Below are positions 18,526 through 28,865 of a stretch of DNA of 64,000 nucleotides, in pieces. Both the position numbers and the translations under genes were made by a program. Each line of letters opens with the position of its first letter. Within the stretch, counting starts at the first letter, position 1. Under the pieces are notes generated by a model. The model was given only the letters and a program-made list of their open reading frames with translations. It was not told the origin of the DNA and searched no databases. Source of the stretch: Romboutsia maritimum (lineage in GTDB: Bacteria; Bacillota; Clostridia; Peptostreptococcales; Peptostreptococcaceae); the NCBI RefSeq assembly GCF_002251085.2, contig NZ_NOJZ02000003.1:1-64000 (forward strand), given 5' to 3'.

Positions 18526-21048
18526 TTATCTATACAATAATCCCACAATTCCTGATATATAAAATGTATAATAATTCTTATCTATATCTTTTATATCATA
18601 ACTTGCACTAATAATAACCTCAAAATCATCAGATTCAGGAATATCATCATTTAAAGATGTACATCCAAAATAAACGTCTTCACTAATATACCCTTCTTCA
18701 AGTGTATAAATCTTTAATTTATTTGCACAACAATTGCCTTTTATCAAAGCAATAGAAAAACTTATCTGAGGTTTTATACTTATCTCCTTATAATAGGCTA
18801 ACACCTTTAACTTCGTACAAATTTCTCCTAAATCAACTTCCATCTCTTTAATTTCTTCCTTTATTCCAAAATTTTCTATATGAAAATCATTTATATAACA
18901 AGTAAGATTCTGAGCTATATGCATTGATATTTTATTTTTTTTAATCCGAGAAACTAAATTTATATCTCCTATCTTCAAATATCTACCTTGTTCTATCTTA
19001 CTTACAAATATATCCCCATAGTCCATATAATCCTGAATTTTATTTTCCCTTGAAATATCAGTAGAGTCTGTATTACCTGTAATATAAATACATCCTTTTT
19101 TATCTACCGTTATATCACTTGAAATATCTTCTCCACTTCCTCCTAAATATGTTGAAAATACAATATTTCCTCCTAAATCTATTTTGAGCACAAATGCATC
19201 TTTCTTATTATTGTAGTAAAATAGCTCATTCTCAAGGATAAAATCGTCTGATGTTGTATAACCTGTTACATATATATTTTTATATTCATCTATTTCTAGT
19301 GCAGTGGCTACTTCTTCTTTATCTCCTTCTATTTTTTTAGAAAGTAGTATTTTATAATCATTACTTATTTTATATACTACTGCATGTCTATTTTTTGACT
19401 CTGTATCTATCATATATCCTGCTATATAAATATTTTCGTTCTTATCTACTTTAATAGAGTTTGCTTCTTCATAACTATATTCACTTATATATGTTGCAAA
19501 CTTTATTTTGTTAGTTAAGTCATTAGGATTTATTTTAATTAGGTATATATTCTTTGAACCATCAAATGTGTGTATTTGGTTTATTAAAGGAAAGCCTGAT
19601 GATAGTGCATATCCTGCTACGTATATATTTTTATTATCATCTACATATATTGATTTGCCTAAGCCTACTTGACTACCTAAAGTCGTTGAAAATAGAAGTT
19701 CTCCAATTTGCCCTTCTCTTTCATTTATTTTTATTTTACTTATAAATATATCTCCTTTTCCAATTGTATTTCCTATTTGATTTACAAGTGGAAAGTCCTC
19801 TGAATAAGTTCCACCTGTTACATATACATTTTTATCACTATCTAGATATATTGAATTTGAATAGTCGTCTTCATATCCTCCTAAATATGTTGAAAATACT
19901 AACTCTCCTATTTCTTCTGATGTTATTTCATCTTTTTTTATTCTTATTTTACATATAAAAACATCAAAGCCTTTTGAATAGTCATATATTTGATTTTTTA
20001 CAGGAAAATCGTCTGAGTTAGTATTACCTGTTATATATATACTTTGTTCATCATCTATTGCTATAGATGTTCCTTCATCTATACCTCTTCCTCCTAGGTA
20101 TGTTGAAAATACAATCTTTCCATATTTATTTATTTTACTTACAAATATATTCCAACTTGGCTTATATATCTCTATAGGATTTTTTAGTGGAAAGTCTATT
20201 GAAAATATTCTTCCTGTTATATATATATTTTCCTCTTCATCTACAGCGATAGAATTGCTATTATCTTCATCGTTTCCTCCTAAATAAGTTTCATATATTA
20301 ATATTGGGTCTATTATTAAATCTATATTTGTATTATATTTTCCTATTTGAAAAGAAATATCTCTTCCTGATAGTATAAATTTACTTTCTACTTCTACCGT
20401 TTTATCTTCTATTATTTGATACGCTTTTGGTTTCCTCATAAGAACTTTAGAGTTGTTTACTTTTATTTCTAAATCTCCCTCTTTATTTAATTTAATATTA
20501 GAATTATTTTCAATGGTAAGTCTTATATCTTTAGGATTTGCTCCACTTTTTACGATAAAATCATAAGCCAGTCTTTTGTCTTTTTCATAATATACTAAGT
20601 CTATTGATTTATATATTTCTTTGTATATTAATCTTTTAAAAGCTTCTATATTTTTTATCCAGTTACTTTCATCATTTCCTTTTTGATAGGTAATATTTGC
20701 ATTTAATTTATCTTGTCCTTTTATTTCAAGTTTTGAATTATAACTATTATTTAAATTAATTTTTAGTATATGAGCTTCTACTTCTTTAGGTTTTTTAAAT
20801 AGTTTATTAGTAATAATTAGTTGTTTAAGTTTTTGATAAAATCTTATGTTTTCTTCCGATTTGTTTACTAAGTTTTTATTTTTTTCCATTAAGCAAAGTA
20901 CAATTTGATTTTCTAAAAAAAGTGCATTATATTCTTTAGTTCTAATTGAGTATTTTATATCTTTATCTATATAACCACAATTTTTTTCAAAACTTAAAGG
21001 AATACCACGCAGTACTTCTTCTTTTTTTAAAGTATTCATTATCATCAA
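18526..21048 (-). CDS. SBBP beta-propeller repeat protein
   Basis: Up to 840 residues. An N-terminal domain (about 1-245) resembles the domain that precedes SBBP repeats in surface proteins (YSIRTKEYNALFLENQIVLCL ... LVYYEKDKRLAYDFIV). Six or seven repeats of about 45-60 residues follow, of the form FSTYLGG-D-SNSI-VD-NIYITG-T-S-DFP-NQI, to about residue 690. A C-terminal beta-rich domain without repeats completes it. No signal peptide or anchor is visible, so secretion would need another route. It starts 52 bp after the leucine-rich-repeat gene and is probably co-transcribed. ATG 21039 is an equally good start to 21048. Confidence 0.8.
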   Translation of the reverse strand: MMIMNTLKKEEVLRGIPLSFEKNCGYIDKDIKYSIRTKEYNALFLENQIVLCLMEKNKNLVNKSEENIRFYQKLKQLIITNKLFKKPKEVEAHILKINLNNSYNSKLEIKGQDKLNANITYQKGNDESNWIKNIEAFKRLIYKEIYKSIDLVYYEKDKRLAYDFIVKSGANPKDIRLTIENNSNIKLNKEGDLEIKVNNSKVLMRKPKAYQIIEDKTVEVESKFILSGRDISFQIGKYNTNIDLIIDPILIYETYLGGNDEDNSNSIAVDEEENIYITGRIFSIDFPLKNPIEIYKPSWNIFVSKINKYGKIVFSTYLGGRGIDEGTSIAIDDEQSIYITGNTNSDDFPVKNQIYDYSKGFDVFICKIRIKKDEITSEEIGELVFSTYLGGYEDDYSNSIYLDSDKNVYVTGGTYSEDFPLVNQIGNTIGKGDIFISKIKINEREGQIGELLFSTTLGSQVGLGKSIYVDDNKNIYVAGYALSSGFPLINQIHTFDGSKNIYLIKINPNDLTNKIKFATYISEYSYEEANSIKVDKNENIYIAGYMIDTESKNRHAVVYKISNDYKILLSKKIEGDKEEVATALEIDEYKNIYVTGYTTSDDFILENELFYYNNKKDAFVLKIDLGGNIVFSTYLGGSGEDISSDITVDKKGCIYITGNTDSTDISRENKIQDYMDYGDIFVSKIEQGRYLKIGDINLVSRIKKNKISMHIAQNLTCYINDFHIENFGIKEEIKEMEVDLGEICTKLKVLAYYKEISIKPQISFSIALIKGNCCANKLKIYTLEEGYISEDVYFGCTSLNDDIPESDDFEVIISASYDIKDIDKNYYTFYISGIVGLLYR

Positions 21049-21100
21049 CCTTTCTATTGAATTTTACTATAAGACAAAATACTTCTAATCTATAGTTTCA

Positions 21101-24100
21101 TTATTTTTTATAATAAATTAAATATTCTTTAATATTGTCTATAGGTGTATAGTCACTTATTTGATTGTTAGATATATCTAAATGTGTTAACTCAACTAGA
21201 TTAGCTAAGTCGTTTAAATTACTTATACTGTTATGCGATAAATATAGTAACTTCAAGTTAATTAAAGATTTAAGAGGACTTATATCATATATATTATTGA
21301 AACTTAGATCTAATCGTTCTAAATTCACTAATTCTTTTAACGCTGATATATCTTGTATATTGTTTAAAGGTAAATATAATTCTTTTAAATTTAATGCGTA
21401 TTTTAAATATGAAATATCAGTAATATTACTTGCTTTAATATCTAAAATAGTAAAACTTAATAGGTCTTTTGTAGTAATTGATTTGTTATAGCTCTTTGGT
21501 CTTCTTAGAACTTCATTTAGAAGTATTTGTGTATTTATATCTATATTATTTAGTACTTTTTCTTTATCAAATAAATATATTTCAACAGTTCCAGAAAAAT
21601 CTAAGCCATTATCAAATCCAAATACTATAGTATTTGGTACAATTATATCTTTAAAGATTATAGTGTTTATTTGTCTATTGTAATCTCCTTCGCCTGGTAT
21701 TATCGATGGTGTTAATCTATTTCTATCTTTTAAGAAATCTAGTGCTAATTTAAATGTATTATTTTCATCTGAAACATTTTTAAAATCAATTTTTTGGTTC
21801 TGTGCACTGAAATTTATAAGTTGTAGTTTAGATATCGATAGTATTGAACTTACTTGATTATTATCTATATATAATTTTTCTAAATTTTTCATTTGAGATA
21901 ATTCCTTGATATCTGTTATTTTATTTCTTGATATGAATAGTTGTTGTAAGTTTATAAGAGAAGATAATTTATTTACACTTGTTAAATTATTTCCATTTAT
22001 AGATAGTATTTTTAGATTAAATAATTTTAATATAGGTTTTATATCTATTTTTTTATTATCATCTATATTTAGTGTTTCTATATTTATTAGACTTGACAAT
22101 ACACTTATATTTTCTATATTATTTTGAGCTAAATTTATATTTTTTAATTTGGTTAAGTTACTCAATACATCAATATCTTTTATACCTGTATTGTCTAAAT
22201 ATAACTCTGTAATATTCGTTAATTTATTTAAGCTTTTTATGTTTTTTATGTTTGGATTTGAGCTAAGATATAGTTTTGTGAGATTAATTAATTCTGAAAT
22301 CTTACTAATATCAGAAATATTATTGTTTTTCAAACTTAAGGAAGCGAGATTTGTTAAATTTGAAATTTTAGATATGTCTGTTATTTCATTGTTATCCATT
22401 TTTAGATTTACCAAATTTTGTGCATATTGTAACCCACTTAAATCTTGTATCTTATAATTACTTGCTTCTAGTTGTGTAAATTTACTGTCTTCTAACTCTG
22501 ATTGTAAAATCCCATAGTTACATTCTTCTCTTCTTCCTAGATAATTATTTATAGCTATCCTTAAATCTCTATCAAATACTACATTTATTTCTATATCTAT
22601 ATTTACTAAGAGTTGATAATAGTGTCTCCATTTATCTGTAGGATATTTACTAGTAAATCCTATTTTTTTTCTATACGGTATGTTTATATGACTATAATAA
22701 GAATATTGTCCTCTAACACGCCAACCATCCCACAAATCATCATAAACACGCAAATTACTGCCATCAAAATCTTTTAAGTTACTTAAATCTATTCTTAGTT
22801 CTTCTCCTTGAACAATCCCACATTTTATATCTATAATTTGATAATCCAAATCACATATAAATATTGGATTAGATACATTATACTCTAATGGTGTTAAGTT
22901 TGTTATCTGATTATACTTAAGTGTTATTTCTTCAAAGTTTCTTAAATTTTTTAAATTTCTTAAAGCTTCTATATTACTTATTTTATTGCTATTAAAATTT
23001 GCTTTTTCTAATCTAGGTAAACTTACTATTGGCTCTATATCACTTACTTTATTGTTATTAAAGTTTATTCTAACTAACTTAGGTAAGTTTTTTAAAAACT
23101 CTATACTAGTTATTTTATTATTTTCAAAATCTAATTGTACTAAATTGATTAGATTTTTTATAGTTTTTATACTCGTTATTTGATTGTTATTAGCACTTAT
23201 TTTTATTAATTTCGTCAAACTACTTAAAGAATCTATATTAGATATTTGATTGTTATCAATACTTATTTTTGTTAACTTTGTCAAATCACTTAAAGAATCT
23301 ATATTAGATATTTGATTGTTACTTATATCTAATTGAGATGTTTTAGTTAATTCTTTTAATATAGTTATATCAATTATTTCATTGTTATTGATATTAAGTT
23401 GTACTAGTTTTGTTAGATTTATTAAAGAATCAATGCTTTCAATTTTGTTATTTCCAAGTTTCAGATAATATAGATTGATTAAGTTTCTTAAAGGTTCTAT
23501 GTCTACTACTTGATTGTTGGTAATATCAAGGTTATATAGTTTTGTTAAATCTTTTAAAGCATTTATACTAGTAATTTGATTATTTGGAATTTCTATTTGA
23601 AATAAATTTTTTAAATTCTTTAGAGGTTCTATATTACTTATTTGATTTGAACCCATATACACTTGTTTTAGTTCTATTAAATTTTCTAAAGTATCTATAT
23701 TATTTACTTGATTAGTATAAAAATTTAAATCTTCTATATTTTTTAAGTTGGTTAAAGATTCTATGCTAGTTATTTGATTTTCATTTAAATATAACGTTAC
23801 TAAATTTGTTAAGTTTGCTAGGGAATCTATATTACTTATTTGATTTGAACCCATATATATTTCTTTTAATTTAGTTAAGTTTGCTAAAGAATTTATATTA
23901 TTTATTTGATTATAGCTAATATCTAATTTTTTTAATTCTATTAAATTTGCTAGTTTTTCTATATTACTTATTTGATTTCCATTAAGATTTAACTGCTCTA
24001 GCTTAGTTAGATTTTCTAATGAATCTATATTAATTATTTTATTTCCACTAATACTTAGTTGTTCTATATTTACTAAGTTAGTTATAGCATTTATGTCAAT

Positions 24101-24373
24101 TATTTTATTCTCATCAAGATTTAGTTCTTTTATCTTTGTAAGACCTTGCAAATTATCTATATTAGATATTGAGTTGTAGTTAAGATACAAAATTTCTAGA
24201 TTTATAGCATATTCTAATCCGCTTAAATCTGAAAATCCATACCCAGATGCATATAAACACTTAAAATCGATGCTTGATAAATCTTCTATTGTAATATCTT
24301 GACTGTAATCGTATCTACCTAGTTGTTGATTTATTGCTACTTTAAGCCTATCATCTGCTATTACATTCGCCAT
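21101..24373 (-). CDS. Giant leucine-rich-repeat protein with three repeat arrays
   Basis: 1090 residues from ATG 24373 (AGGTG about 6 nt upstream; a GTG start at 24382 would overlap that site). The 22-residue internalin-like repeats (L-L-L-NNQISNIDSLANLTKL) come in three blocks, about 45-480, 620-850 and 985-1085. Each block opens with a similar cap (VAINQQLGR, IAINNYLGR, QILLNEVLRR). The blocks are joined by two beta-rich linkers. It lacks a signal peptide and sorting motif. Such proteins usually bind other proteins. First gene of a two-gene unit with the SBBP protein. Confidence 0.9.
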   Translation of the reverse strand: MANVIADDRLKVAINQQLGRYDYSQDITIEDLSSIDFKCLYASGYGFSDLSGLEYAINLEILYLNYNSISNIDNLQGLTKIKELNLDENKIIDINAITNLVNIEQLSISGNKIINIDSLENLTKLEQLNLNGNQISNIEKLANLIELKKLDISYNQINNINSLANLTKLKEIYMGSNQISNIDSLANLTNLVTLYLNENQITSIESLTNLKNIEDLNFYTNQVNNIDTLENLIELKQVYMGSNQISNIEPLKNLKNLFQIEIPNNQITSINALKDLTKLYNLDITNNQVVDIEPLRNLINLYYLKLGNNKIESIDSLINLTKLVQLNINNNEIIDITILKELTKTSQLDISNNQISNIDSLSDLTKLTKISIDNNQISNIDSLSSLTKLIKISANNNQITSIKTIKNLINLVQLDFENNKITSIEFLKNLPKLVRINFNNNKVSDIEPIVSLPRLEKANFNSNKISNIEALRNLKNLRNFEEITLKYNQITNLTPLEYNVSNPIFICDLDYQIIDIKCGIVQGEELRIDLSNLKDFDGSNLRVYDDLWDGWRVRGQYSYYSHINIPYRKKIGFTSKYPTDKWRHYYQLLVNIDIEINVVFDRDLRIAINNYLGRREECNYGILQSELEDSKFTQLEASNYKIQDLSGLQYAQNLVNLKMDNNEITDISKISNLTNLASLSLKNNNISDISKISELINLTKLYLSSNPNIKNIKSLNKLTNITELYLDNTGIKDIDVLSNLTKLKNINLAQNNIENISVLSSLINIETLNIDDNKKIDIKPILKLFNLKILSINGNNLTSVNKLSSLINLQQLFISRNKITDIKELSQMKNLEKLYIDNNQVSSILSISKLQLINFSAQNQKIDFKNVSDENNTFKLALDFLKDRNRLTPSIIPGEGDYNRQINTIIFKDIIVPNTIVFGFDNGLDFSGTVEIYLFDKEKVLNNIDINTQILLNEVLRRPKSYNKSITTKDLLSFTILDIKASNITDISYLKYALNLKELYLPLNNIQDISALKELVNLERLDLSFNNIYDISPLKSLINLKLLYLSHNSISNLNDLANLVELTHLDISNNQISDYTPIDNIKEYLIYYKK

Positions 24374-24583
24374 TGTTGTCACCTCTATATGTTGTCATTT
24401 CTTTCTATAAATCTATATAAGATATTAATATTTTGTCTTATAGTATCTATTTATGTAATTAATAGACTAATTGTTCAATTAGAATTTTATTTTCAAATAA
24501 TTTCTTAGTTCTTTAGGTATGTAAATAAACTACATAATAAAATTCAGAAAAGTATATAATGTATTCTATAGAATAAAAAAAAG

Positions 24584-24636
24584 AAAGTGTCTCATTCAAT
24601 AATTTTAAAAACATCATTTTGAGACACTCCCTTTCG
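24584..24636. terminator. Hairpin after the chemotaxis receptor gene
   Basis: AGTGTCTCA pairs with TGAGACACT around a 25-nt loop. On the plus strand it is followed by CCCTTTCGTGGATTCCAATGG, a degenerate copy of the dispersed 3'-UTR element, which lies between this hairpin and the receptor stop codon. The remaining 24383-24583 is AT-rich without visible features. Confidence 0.6.
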
Positions 24637-24667
24637 TGGATTCCAATGGTAGATATGATTTATTGTA

Positions 24668-26404
24668 TTATTCAAATTCGTTCATAGCAAAAGAACCCAC
24701 TTCACCACTATTAAAATTTATATGTTTATAAGAACTATGTAAATCTTTTAACTTAAAGTTCTCAATAAGTGATTTTAACATCTGTGCTTGTCCACTTAAT
24801 TCTTCACTAGCAGCGGCACTTTCCTCTGATGTCGCAGAGTTAGTTTGTACTACATCTGAAATTTGTTCTACTCCTAATGTAACTTGATTAATTGCACTAG
24901 CTTGTTCTTCAGATGCTTTAGCTATTTCATTAACTAATACATTTGTTATATTAGTTGTCTTAATTATTTTTTGAAGTGACTTCGCTGTATTATCTACAAT
25001 ATTTGTTCCATTCTCAACTGATTTTATTGAATTTTCAATAAGTATAGCAGTATTTTTCGCAGCTTCTGCTGATTTAGAAGCGAGATTTCTTACCTCATCT
25101 GCAACAACTGCAAATCCTTTACCAGCAGAACCTGCACGTGCTGCTTCCACTGCAGCATTTAATGCTAATATATTTGTTTGGAATGCAATATCGTCTATTG
25201 TTTTTATAATTCTTCCAATTTCATTAGATGTAAATGAAATTTCATCCATAGCTTTAACCATTTGTTTCATTTGCTCATCACCATTTTTAACTTGACGACT
25301 TGAACTTAGTGTTAAAGCATTAGCTTTTTTAGCATTATCTGCAGTATATTGAATTTTTTCAGATATTTCTATAATATTTGCAGATAACTCTTGAATTGCA
25401 CTTGCTTGTTCAGTTGCACCTTGTGCTAACATTTGTGATTCACTTGCCACTTGTTCTGATGCTGCTCCAACCTCTTGGGAAGATAAATTTATTTGTGACA
25501 TTGTTTCACTTAAACCATTAGTAATTTTGATTATAGAACTTTCAATATTTTTAAATACGCCTATATATTCTACTTCAGTCTCAACATTAAAATCACCTAA
25601 TGCAATTGCTTCTAAAGTACGAACTGTATCATTTATAATTTCCTTAGTTTTCTTACTCATTTGACGTATGCTATTTGATAAATTACCCAATTCATCCTTT
25701 GATTCATAATTAATAGTAATATCAAAGTCTCCAATTGCCATTTTATTTGCAGCTCTTTCTATTTCTTCAATTGGATCTTTTAGACTCTTTGTAATATATG
25801 TAAATATAATTGCACCTATTGCCATAGCAAATAAGCTTACCCCTGTAGAAATAAACATTGTCTTTGATGCTGTATCTTGAACTTTTTTCTCAAATTTAAT
25901 TCCTCTTGCTTCTGCCTGTTCATTAACAGTTATTGAATCTTGTATACATACATCAAATGCTTTCCTGTATTCCATTGTATATATATCTAGTGTTGTTCCC
26001 TTGTGATTTTCTTGCTGTCCCATGTTATATATTTTTTCATATTCTTGTTTTAATATAACTACCTTATTTTTAATCTCATCTATTAGTTTCTTATCTCCTA
26101 AAAAATGACCTTGAAGCATCTCTATTCTGTTGTATGCACTATCAAAGTCCTTTAAAATTAAAGTTCTATATTTTGCATAGTTATTTTCAAGAAATCCATT
26201 ATTAATATTACTTGAAATAGAAACTAAATCCTTTCTAAGACCCATAGATTGATTTGTTACTAAATAAGGTCCCTCAAATAAATCTTTACTTAATTGTTGT
26301 GATTTTTTCAAATTGTATATCGCATAAAAATTTGCAAATCCTGCAAACATCATCAAAACAATAAAGGATATCATCATCTTTTTCCCTATTTTTAAATTCT
26401 TCAT
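24668..26404 (-). CDS. Methyl-accepting chemotaxis protein
   Basis: 578 residues. Membrane helix at about 10-30, extracytoplasmic four-helix sensor to about 187, second helix at 188-206 ([21 protein letters not shown]), HAMP domain, then the coiled-coil signalling domain with the conserved tip [23 protein letters not shown]. Signals through CheW/CheA. Ligand unknown. Good ribosome site (GGGAGGA). Single gene. Confidence 0.95.
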   Translation of the reverse strand: MKNLKIGKKMMISFIVLMMFAGFANFYAIYNLKKSQQLSKDLFEGPYLVTNQSMGLRKDLVSISSNINNGFLENNYAKYRTLILKDFDSAYNRIEMLQGHFLGDKKLIDEIKNKVVILKQEYEKIYNMGQQENHKGTTLDIYTMEYRKAFDVCIQDSITVNEQAEARGIKFEKKVQDTASKTMFISTGVSLFAMAIGAIIFTYITKSLKDPIEEIERAANKMAIGDFDITINYESKDELGNLSNSIRQMSKKTKEIINDTVRTLEAIALGDFNVETEVEYIGVFKNIESSIIKITNGLSETMSQINLSSQEVGAASEQVASESQMLAQGATEQASAIQELSANIIEISEKIQYTADNAKKANALTLSSSRQVKNGDEQMKQMVKAMDEISFTSNEIGRIIKTIDDIAFQTNILALNAAVEAARAGSAGKGFAVVADEVRNLASKSAEAAKNTAILIENSIKSVENGTNIVDNTAKSLQKIIKTTNITNVLVNEIAKASEEQASAINQVTLGVEQISDVVQTNSATSEESAAASEELSGQAQMLKSLIENFKLKDLHSSYKHINFNSGEVGSFAMNEFE

Positions 26405-26632
26405 TATATATTCCTCCCAGTAACTTAATTTTCTACTATTAATAATTTAAGTTAATAAATATTTTATCTTGTTTTTTACTTTATTATCTTTAATACCCCA
26501 AGGAATTGAGTTTAATCAAACTTATACTCTAAACCAACAATCCCTTTATTTAATATGTTATACATCTATTAATAGTTTAAAGCTTTTTAACAAACTATTA
26601 CACTTTAAACTTTATGGACGTTAGATAATATA

Positions 26633-26672
26633 AAAAACGTATTGGCTATTTAATTTAGACAATACGTTTTTT
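26633..26672. terminator. Terminator of the SOD-like gene
   Basis: AAAAAACGTATTG pairs with CAATACGTTTTTT. A diverged dispersed 3'-UTR element (GTAAATTTCAATAGTGATG on the plus strand) fills 26671-26705 up to the stop codon. 26405-26632 shows nothing else. Confidence 0.75.
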
Positions 26673-26710
26673 GTAAATTTCAATAGTGATGAAGAATTAT
26701 AGAGATACTA

Positions 26711-27214
26711 CTATTCAACAATAACTCCACAAGCCCATTTTGCACCTGAATTTCCTGCAGGTTGTGAAGTAAAATCATCATATCCTTCATGAAGTATAAA
26801 AGATTTTCCTATAACTTCGTTTACAGTAAATCTATTAGTAAATGTAGAAATTATACCTATTCCATTCGCAGATAAGATTGGTGGTAAATCCCCTGCATGC
26901 ATAGGGTGTGCTGCGTTAGTGGGATTATAGTGAGATTTTGCAGAAGTAAATGGATTATTTTCATTTCCTACAGAACAATCTCCAACTTCATGAATATGTA
27001 ATCCATGAAATGAACTAGTCTGATTATTTAGATTAGGAATACCAGTTATATATGCCTTTACATAGACCCCATCTTCTAATTGATATAAATATATGGTTCC
27101 TTTTATACAAGGTGCTAATGGCCCTCCTTTTATTTGAGCATATCCACTTGGTCTAGATGGATTATATCCAGAAAATATTTTTTGAATATCATACTTTGGA
27201 CAAGAATTATCCAT
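26711..27214 (-). CDS. Cu/Zn superoxide-dismutase-family protein
   Basis: 167 residues. The metal ligands of the family are present: HGLHIHEVGDCS (two Cu ligands and first disulfide Cys), SHYNPTNAAHPMHAGD (bridging His, Zn ligands and Asp), LHEGYDDF (last His) and WACGVI (second Cys). The usual active-site Arg before the last Cys is replaced by Lys (GNSGAKWACGV), which may lower activity. No signal peptide, unlike most bacterial members, so it would be cytosolic or released at lysis, for instance as a spore-associated protein (speculative). Confidence 0.85.
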   Translation of the reverse strand: MDNSCPKYDIQKIFSGYNPSRPSGYAQIKGGPLAPCIKGTIYLYQLEDGVYVKAYITGIPNLNNQTSSFHGLHIHEVGDCSVGNENNPFTSAKSHYNPTNAAHPMHAGDLPPILSANGIGIISTFTNRFTVNEVIGKSFILHEGYDDFTSQPAGNSGAKWACGVIVE

Positions 27215-27471
27215 AATGTACCTCCTTATTGTGTAATAAGTTTATAGCGCTATATATCTTATGATTTATATTTCAAGAATGTTAATATTTGATACTTATT
27301 TAGTATAATATGAATATAACTCTAAATCATTTTTGTAGTTTATTAGCTTTTCTTATACATATTCAATGTTTTTAAATCATTCTACTTTACTCAAAAAAAT
27401 ATTCATTTTCTCTGTATATGTAATATATCTTGTTCCTAAATAATAATCATAGTTAGGGGGAGGTGATATTT

Positions 27472-27960
27472 TTGAACAAAGGAATTTGGTTTGCAATAAT
27501 ATTAGGAACTTTATTGCACTTTACTTATAATTTATCTGGTAAAAATAAAATAGTAGGATATTTCTCTGCTATCAATGAAAGCATATGGGAACACATAAAA
27601 TTATCTGTATTTCCCATACTAATTTATTCCTTATATATTTATATTAACTTACACGAATACATAAATAACTTTTTCTTTGCCTTAGGTATAGGACTTCTTT
27701 TGTCTATAATTATAGTTCCTTTAGTATTTTATACTTATACTAAATTTACCGAGTCGCCATTCCTTCCTTTTGATATAGGTATTTTTATTTTGGCTGTAGT
27801 TATTCCTTTTAAAGTTATAGAAAAAATAATAACGCTACCTAAACTTCCTTTTATCTTTAATTTATTAGGATTTGTACTTGTAGTGTTAATAATTGCATCT
27901 TTCATCAAATTTACATACCATCCACCTAATCATAAAATATTCAAGGAAGGCGAAATTTAA
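27472..27960 (+). CDS. DUF6512-like membrane protein
   Basis: 162 residues and five hydrophobic segments, opening with KGIWFAIILGTLLHFTYNLSG and a typical SAINESIWEHIKL motif; this matches my memory of DUF6512, of unknown function. GGGGGAGGTGATATTTTTG shows that TTG at 27472 lies a normal 6-7 nt from GGAGGTG, whereas the longer GTG start at 27463 would overlap that site, so TTG is preferred. Confidence 0.7.
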   Translation: MNKGIWFAIILGTLLHFTYNLSGKNKIVGYFSAINESIWEHIKLSVFPILIYSLYIYINLHEYINNFFFALGIGLLLSIIIVPLVFYTYTKFTESPFLPFDIGIFILAVVIPFKVIEKIITLPKLPFIFNLLGFVLVVLIIASFIKFTYHPPNHKIFKEGEI

Positions 27961-27963
27961 ATT

Positions 27964-28010
27964 AAAAAGCGGTAGATTCTTTACACGTAGTAAATTATCT
28001 ATCGCTTTTT
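27964..28010. terminator. Terminator after the DUF6512-like gene
   Basis: AAAAAGCGGTAGAT pairs with ATCTATCGCTTTTT around a 19-nt loop, followed by ATT-rich sequence on the plus strand. Confidence 0.8.
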
Positions 28011-28021
28011 ATTAATACTTT

Positions 28022-28138
28022 TTACTCATTATCTTTAATATCTTTAAGTTCGTTATTAATTGCCTTTTCAAAGGTTTCCTTACTATTAATTCCTGATAAT
28101 TTAGTATTACCTATGATAAATGTTGTAAAAATAGTAGA
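28022..28138 (-). pseudogene. 3' remnant of a DsbA/thioredoxin-fold gene
   Basis: The frame ending at TAA 28022 reads TIFTTFIIGNTKLSG then INSKETFEKAINNELKDIK, the typical C-terminus of DsbA/FrnE-like or thioredoxin-fold proteins (cis-Pro strand, then last helix). Everything upstream is missing, and the frame meets a plus-strand remnant at about 28130. Confidence 0.5.
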
Positions 28139-28217
28139 ATATTCATTAACAGAAAATGGAGTAAAATTAATAAATGGTCTAAAGAATCGCTTAATAACAT
28201 TTCACAATAAAAATTAG
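28113..28217 (+). pseudogene. 3' remnant of an HxlR-like regulator gene
   Basis: From about 28125 the plus strand reads KIVEYSLTENGVKLINGLKNRL and stops at TAG 28217. VEYSLTE-G--L is the C-terminal wing/helix pattern of HxlR regulators. The DNA-binding part is absent. It lies back to back with the DsbA-like remnant, as if one deletion had removed both 5' halves of a divergent pair. Confidence 0.4.
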
Positions 28218-28249
28218 ACATTGATGTTTTTCATCAATGCCTAATTCTT
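28210..28249. terminator. Terminator of the CarD gene
   Basis: AAAATTAGACATTGATG pairs with CATCAATGCCTAATTCTT, and T-rich sequence follows on the minus strand. Confidence 0.7.
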
Positions 28250-28285
28250 GGTGGATACTATTTACAAAAATAATATCCACGATTA
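28249..28285 (-). repeat. Dispersed 3'-UTR element, variant copy
   Basis: Minus strand AATCGTGGATATTATTTTTG then TAAATAGTATCCACC. It keeps the 5' end and the CGTGG/CCACC pairing but differs in the middle. Between the CarD stop codon and its terminator. Confidence 0.55.
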
Positions 28286-28343
28286 TATTTTCATTTTAAT
28301 TAATTCTCTGATGTTTTTAGATAAAATATAGTGTAAAAATACT

Positions 28344-28841
28344 TTATTTAGGTATTTGACTTGATATATATGAATTTACTTCATCAGGCGAAATATTTAA
28401 AATAATTGCAAACTCTTCATTTAATAATCTTTCTGCTTCTTTCATAATATCATTGTCTGCTTTATGTGTTTTTTTACCCATAGATTTTGTATCTTCTTTA
28501 TTACAATCTATACTTCTTATTACTTTAATTAGTTCCTCACATTGACCACTTTTAAGCATTGTTTTAAATTGCTCGCTTCTTTTTTTTTCATCATCTATCC
28601 ATAAAGTTTTCATATTAGGAATATTATTTATTAATAAAGTCATATCACCTTCAGAGATTATGTTTCTCATTGGAATTTTCTTATTGTCTACAGGAGTTTT
28701 TATTATTGTATTATTATAATAAACAGGACTTAATACATAATATTTTCTTTGCTTCCCATTTATAAATTGCTCATTAGTTATATCTACAACTTTACATACC
28801 CCTGTACTACCGTACATTATATAATCGTCAACTTTAAACAT
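28344..28841 (-). CDS. CarD-family transcription regulator
   Basis: 165 residues. The N-terminal Tudor-like RNA-polymerase-interacting domain is recognisable (MFKVDDYIMYGSTGVCKVVDI ... KYYVLSPVYYNNTIIKTPVD), followed by the helical DNA-binding half with a variable linker. CarD proteins bind RNA polymerase beta and tune rRNA and stress transcription. Located alone between terminators. Confidence 0.85.
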   Translation of the reverse strand: MFKVDDYIMYGSTGVCKVVDITNEQFINGKQRKYYVLSPVYYNNTIIKTPVDNKKIPMRNIISEGDMTLLINNIPNMKTLWIDDEKKRSEQFKTMLKSGQCEELIKVIRSIDCNKEDTKSMGKKTHKADNDIMKEAERLLNEEFAIILNISPDEVNSYISSQIPK

Positions 28842-28865
28842 TTAAATCTCACCGTCCTTAATAAA

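Noticed and set aside
21101-24373. Regular spacing of about 66 bp resembling a CRISPR array
   Set aside because: The period corresponds to 22-residue leucine-rich repeats in an intact frame; units are diverged and there are no constant repeats with unique spacers.
21165-24508. Many plus-strand open frames opposite the leucine-rich-repeat and SBBP genes
   Set aside because: They are low-complexity shadows (Phe/Leu/Ile-rich) of repeat codons, without ribosome sites or recognisable domains.
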